The notes under the pieces: model-generated
The model's database searches: none
What the model saw: the letters and a program-made list of their open reading frames with translations, nothing else
Told to the model about the DNA's origin: nothing
From: Legionellales bacterium UBA4722
GTDB taxonomy: Bacteria; Pseudomonadota; Gammaproteobacteria; DSM-16500
NCBI GenBank assembly: GCA_002404295.1
Contig: DHJK01000028.1
Coordinates: 1 to 5,845, forward strand
Direction of reading: 5' to 3'
Length of the DNA: 5,845 nucleotides
Position numbers and translations under genes: made by a program
Shown here: positions 5,714 through 5,845 of the stretch, one piece after another
Layout of the letters: each line of letters starts with the position of its first letter
Position numbering within the stretch: the stretch's first letter is position 1

Positions 5714-5821
5714 TTAAGAGGACGGGGTGGTTAATGCCATAGGCGTCAAGCTAAGGGAGTTCGCATTCATATTAAAATCTCCTGTCTTGCTGAGTCCATC
5801 AGCTTTTGAGAGAGTGTTCAT
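5714..5821 (-). CDS. Unrecognised short ORF next to the contig end
   Basis: A 35-codon frame on the minus strand starts with ATG at 5819-5821, directly after an in-frame TAA, and ends with TAA at 5714-5716. An internal ATG (5768-5770) has a strong AGGAG site eight bases upstream (5779-5783), so translation may really start there and give an 18-residue peptide, MNANSLSLTPMALTTPSS. I do not recognise the product; it could be a leader peptide, a small protein, or part of a repeat or broken mobile element. The region upstream is cut off by adapter sequence, so promoter and context are lost. No terminator for fabV is visible in 5671-5713. Confidence 0.3.
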   Translation of the reverse strand: MNTLSKADGLSKTGDFNMNANSLSLTPMALTTPSS

Positions 5822-5826
5822 TTAAC

Positions 5827-5845
5827 CTGTCTCTTATACACATCT
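5827..5845. other. Nextera/Tn5 mosaic-end adapter sequence (artefact)
   Basis: The final 19 bases, CTGTCTCTTATACACATCT, are exactly the transposase mosaic-end adapter read in the direction expected at the 3' end of a sequenced insert. They come from library preparation and should be trimmed; genomic sequence ends at or before 5826. Confidence 0.97.

Noticed and set aside
5827..5845. End of a Tn5/IS50 transposon
   Set aside because: The 19 bases are the engineered mosaic end used in library preparation, sit exactly at the contig edge, and have no transposon sequence beside them.

Overview
The window reads as chromosomal DNA from an AT-rich gammaproteobacterium. The genes are spaced singly with little operon structure, Shine-Dalgarno sites are clear, and the mix is a cold-shock protein, FabV, a periplasmic choloylglycine-hydrolase-family enzyme and a phospholipid-methyltransferase-like protein. 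A Legionellales-like, host-associated bacterium would fit, but this is inference from gene content and style; no marker gene is present. The last 19 bases are the Nextera/Tn5 mosaic-end adapter, so the right edge is a library artefact and not genomic.

Layout. 1-164: AT-rich intergenic DNA with nested inverted repeats and a 9-bp tandem repeat. 165-1187 (-): M29-type metallo-aminopeptidase. 1366-1905 (+): PmtA/COG3963-like SAM methyltransferase, divergent from the peptidase; a candidate promoter and a 17-bp palindrome lie between them. 1906-2268 holds no gene: a 114-bp hairpin-forming element with perfect 29-bp terminal inverted repeats (1978-2091), then the terminator of the next gene. 2269-2481 (-): cold-shock-domain protein. 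2482-2870 holds the csp leader and promoter, a 30-codon remnant resembling the N-terminus of an ADP-ribosylglycohydrolase (2641-2733), and the leader of the next gene. 2871-3977 (+): secreted Ntn hydrolase of the choloylglycine hydrolase/penicillin V acylase family. 4020-4070: hairpin between convergent genes. 4106-4342 (-): small ribbon-helix-helix (orphan antitoxin-like) protein, divergent from fabV (4474-5670, +) with overlapping promoters. 5671-5826: a short unrecognised minus-strand ORF at the contig end.

Functional links. Three of the six genes act on lipids or amides near the membrane: FabV in fatty-acid elongation, a probable phospholipid N-methyltransferase, and a periplasmic amidase. 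Each is separately transcribed, so no dedicated pathway can be claimed. No clear novel multi-gene system is visible. The points most worth following are the shared RHH/fabV control region, the inverted-repeat element, the glycohydrolase remnant and the short ORF beside the adapter.
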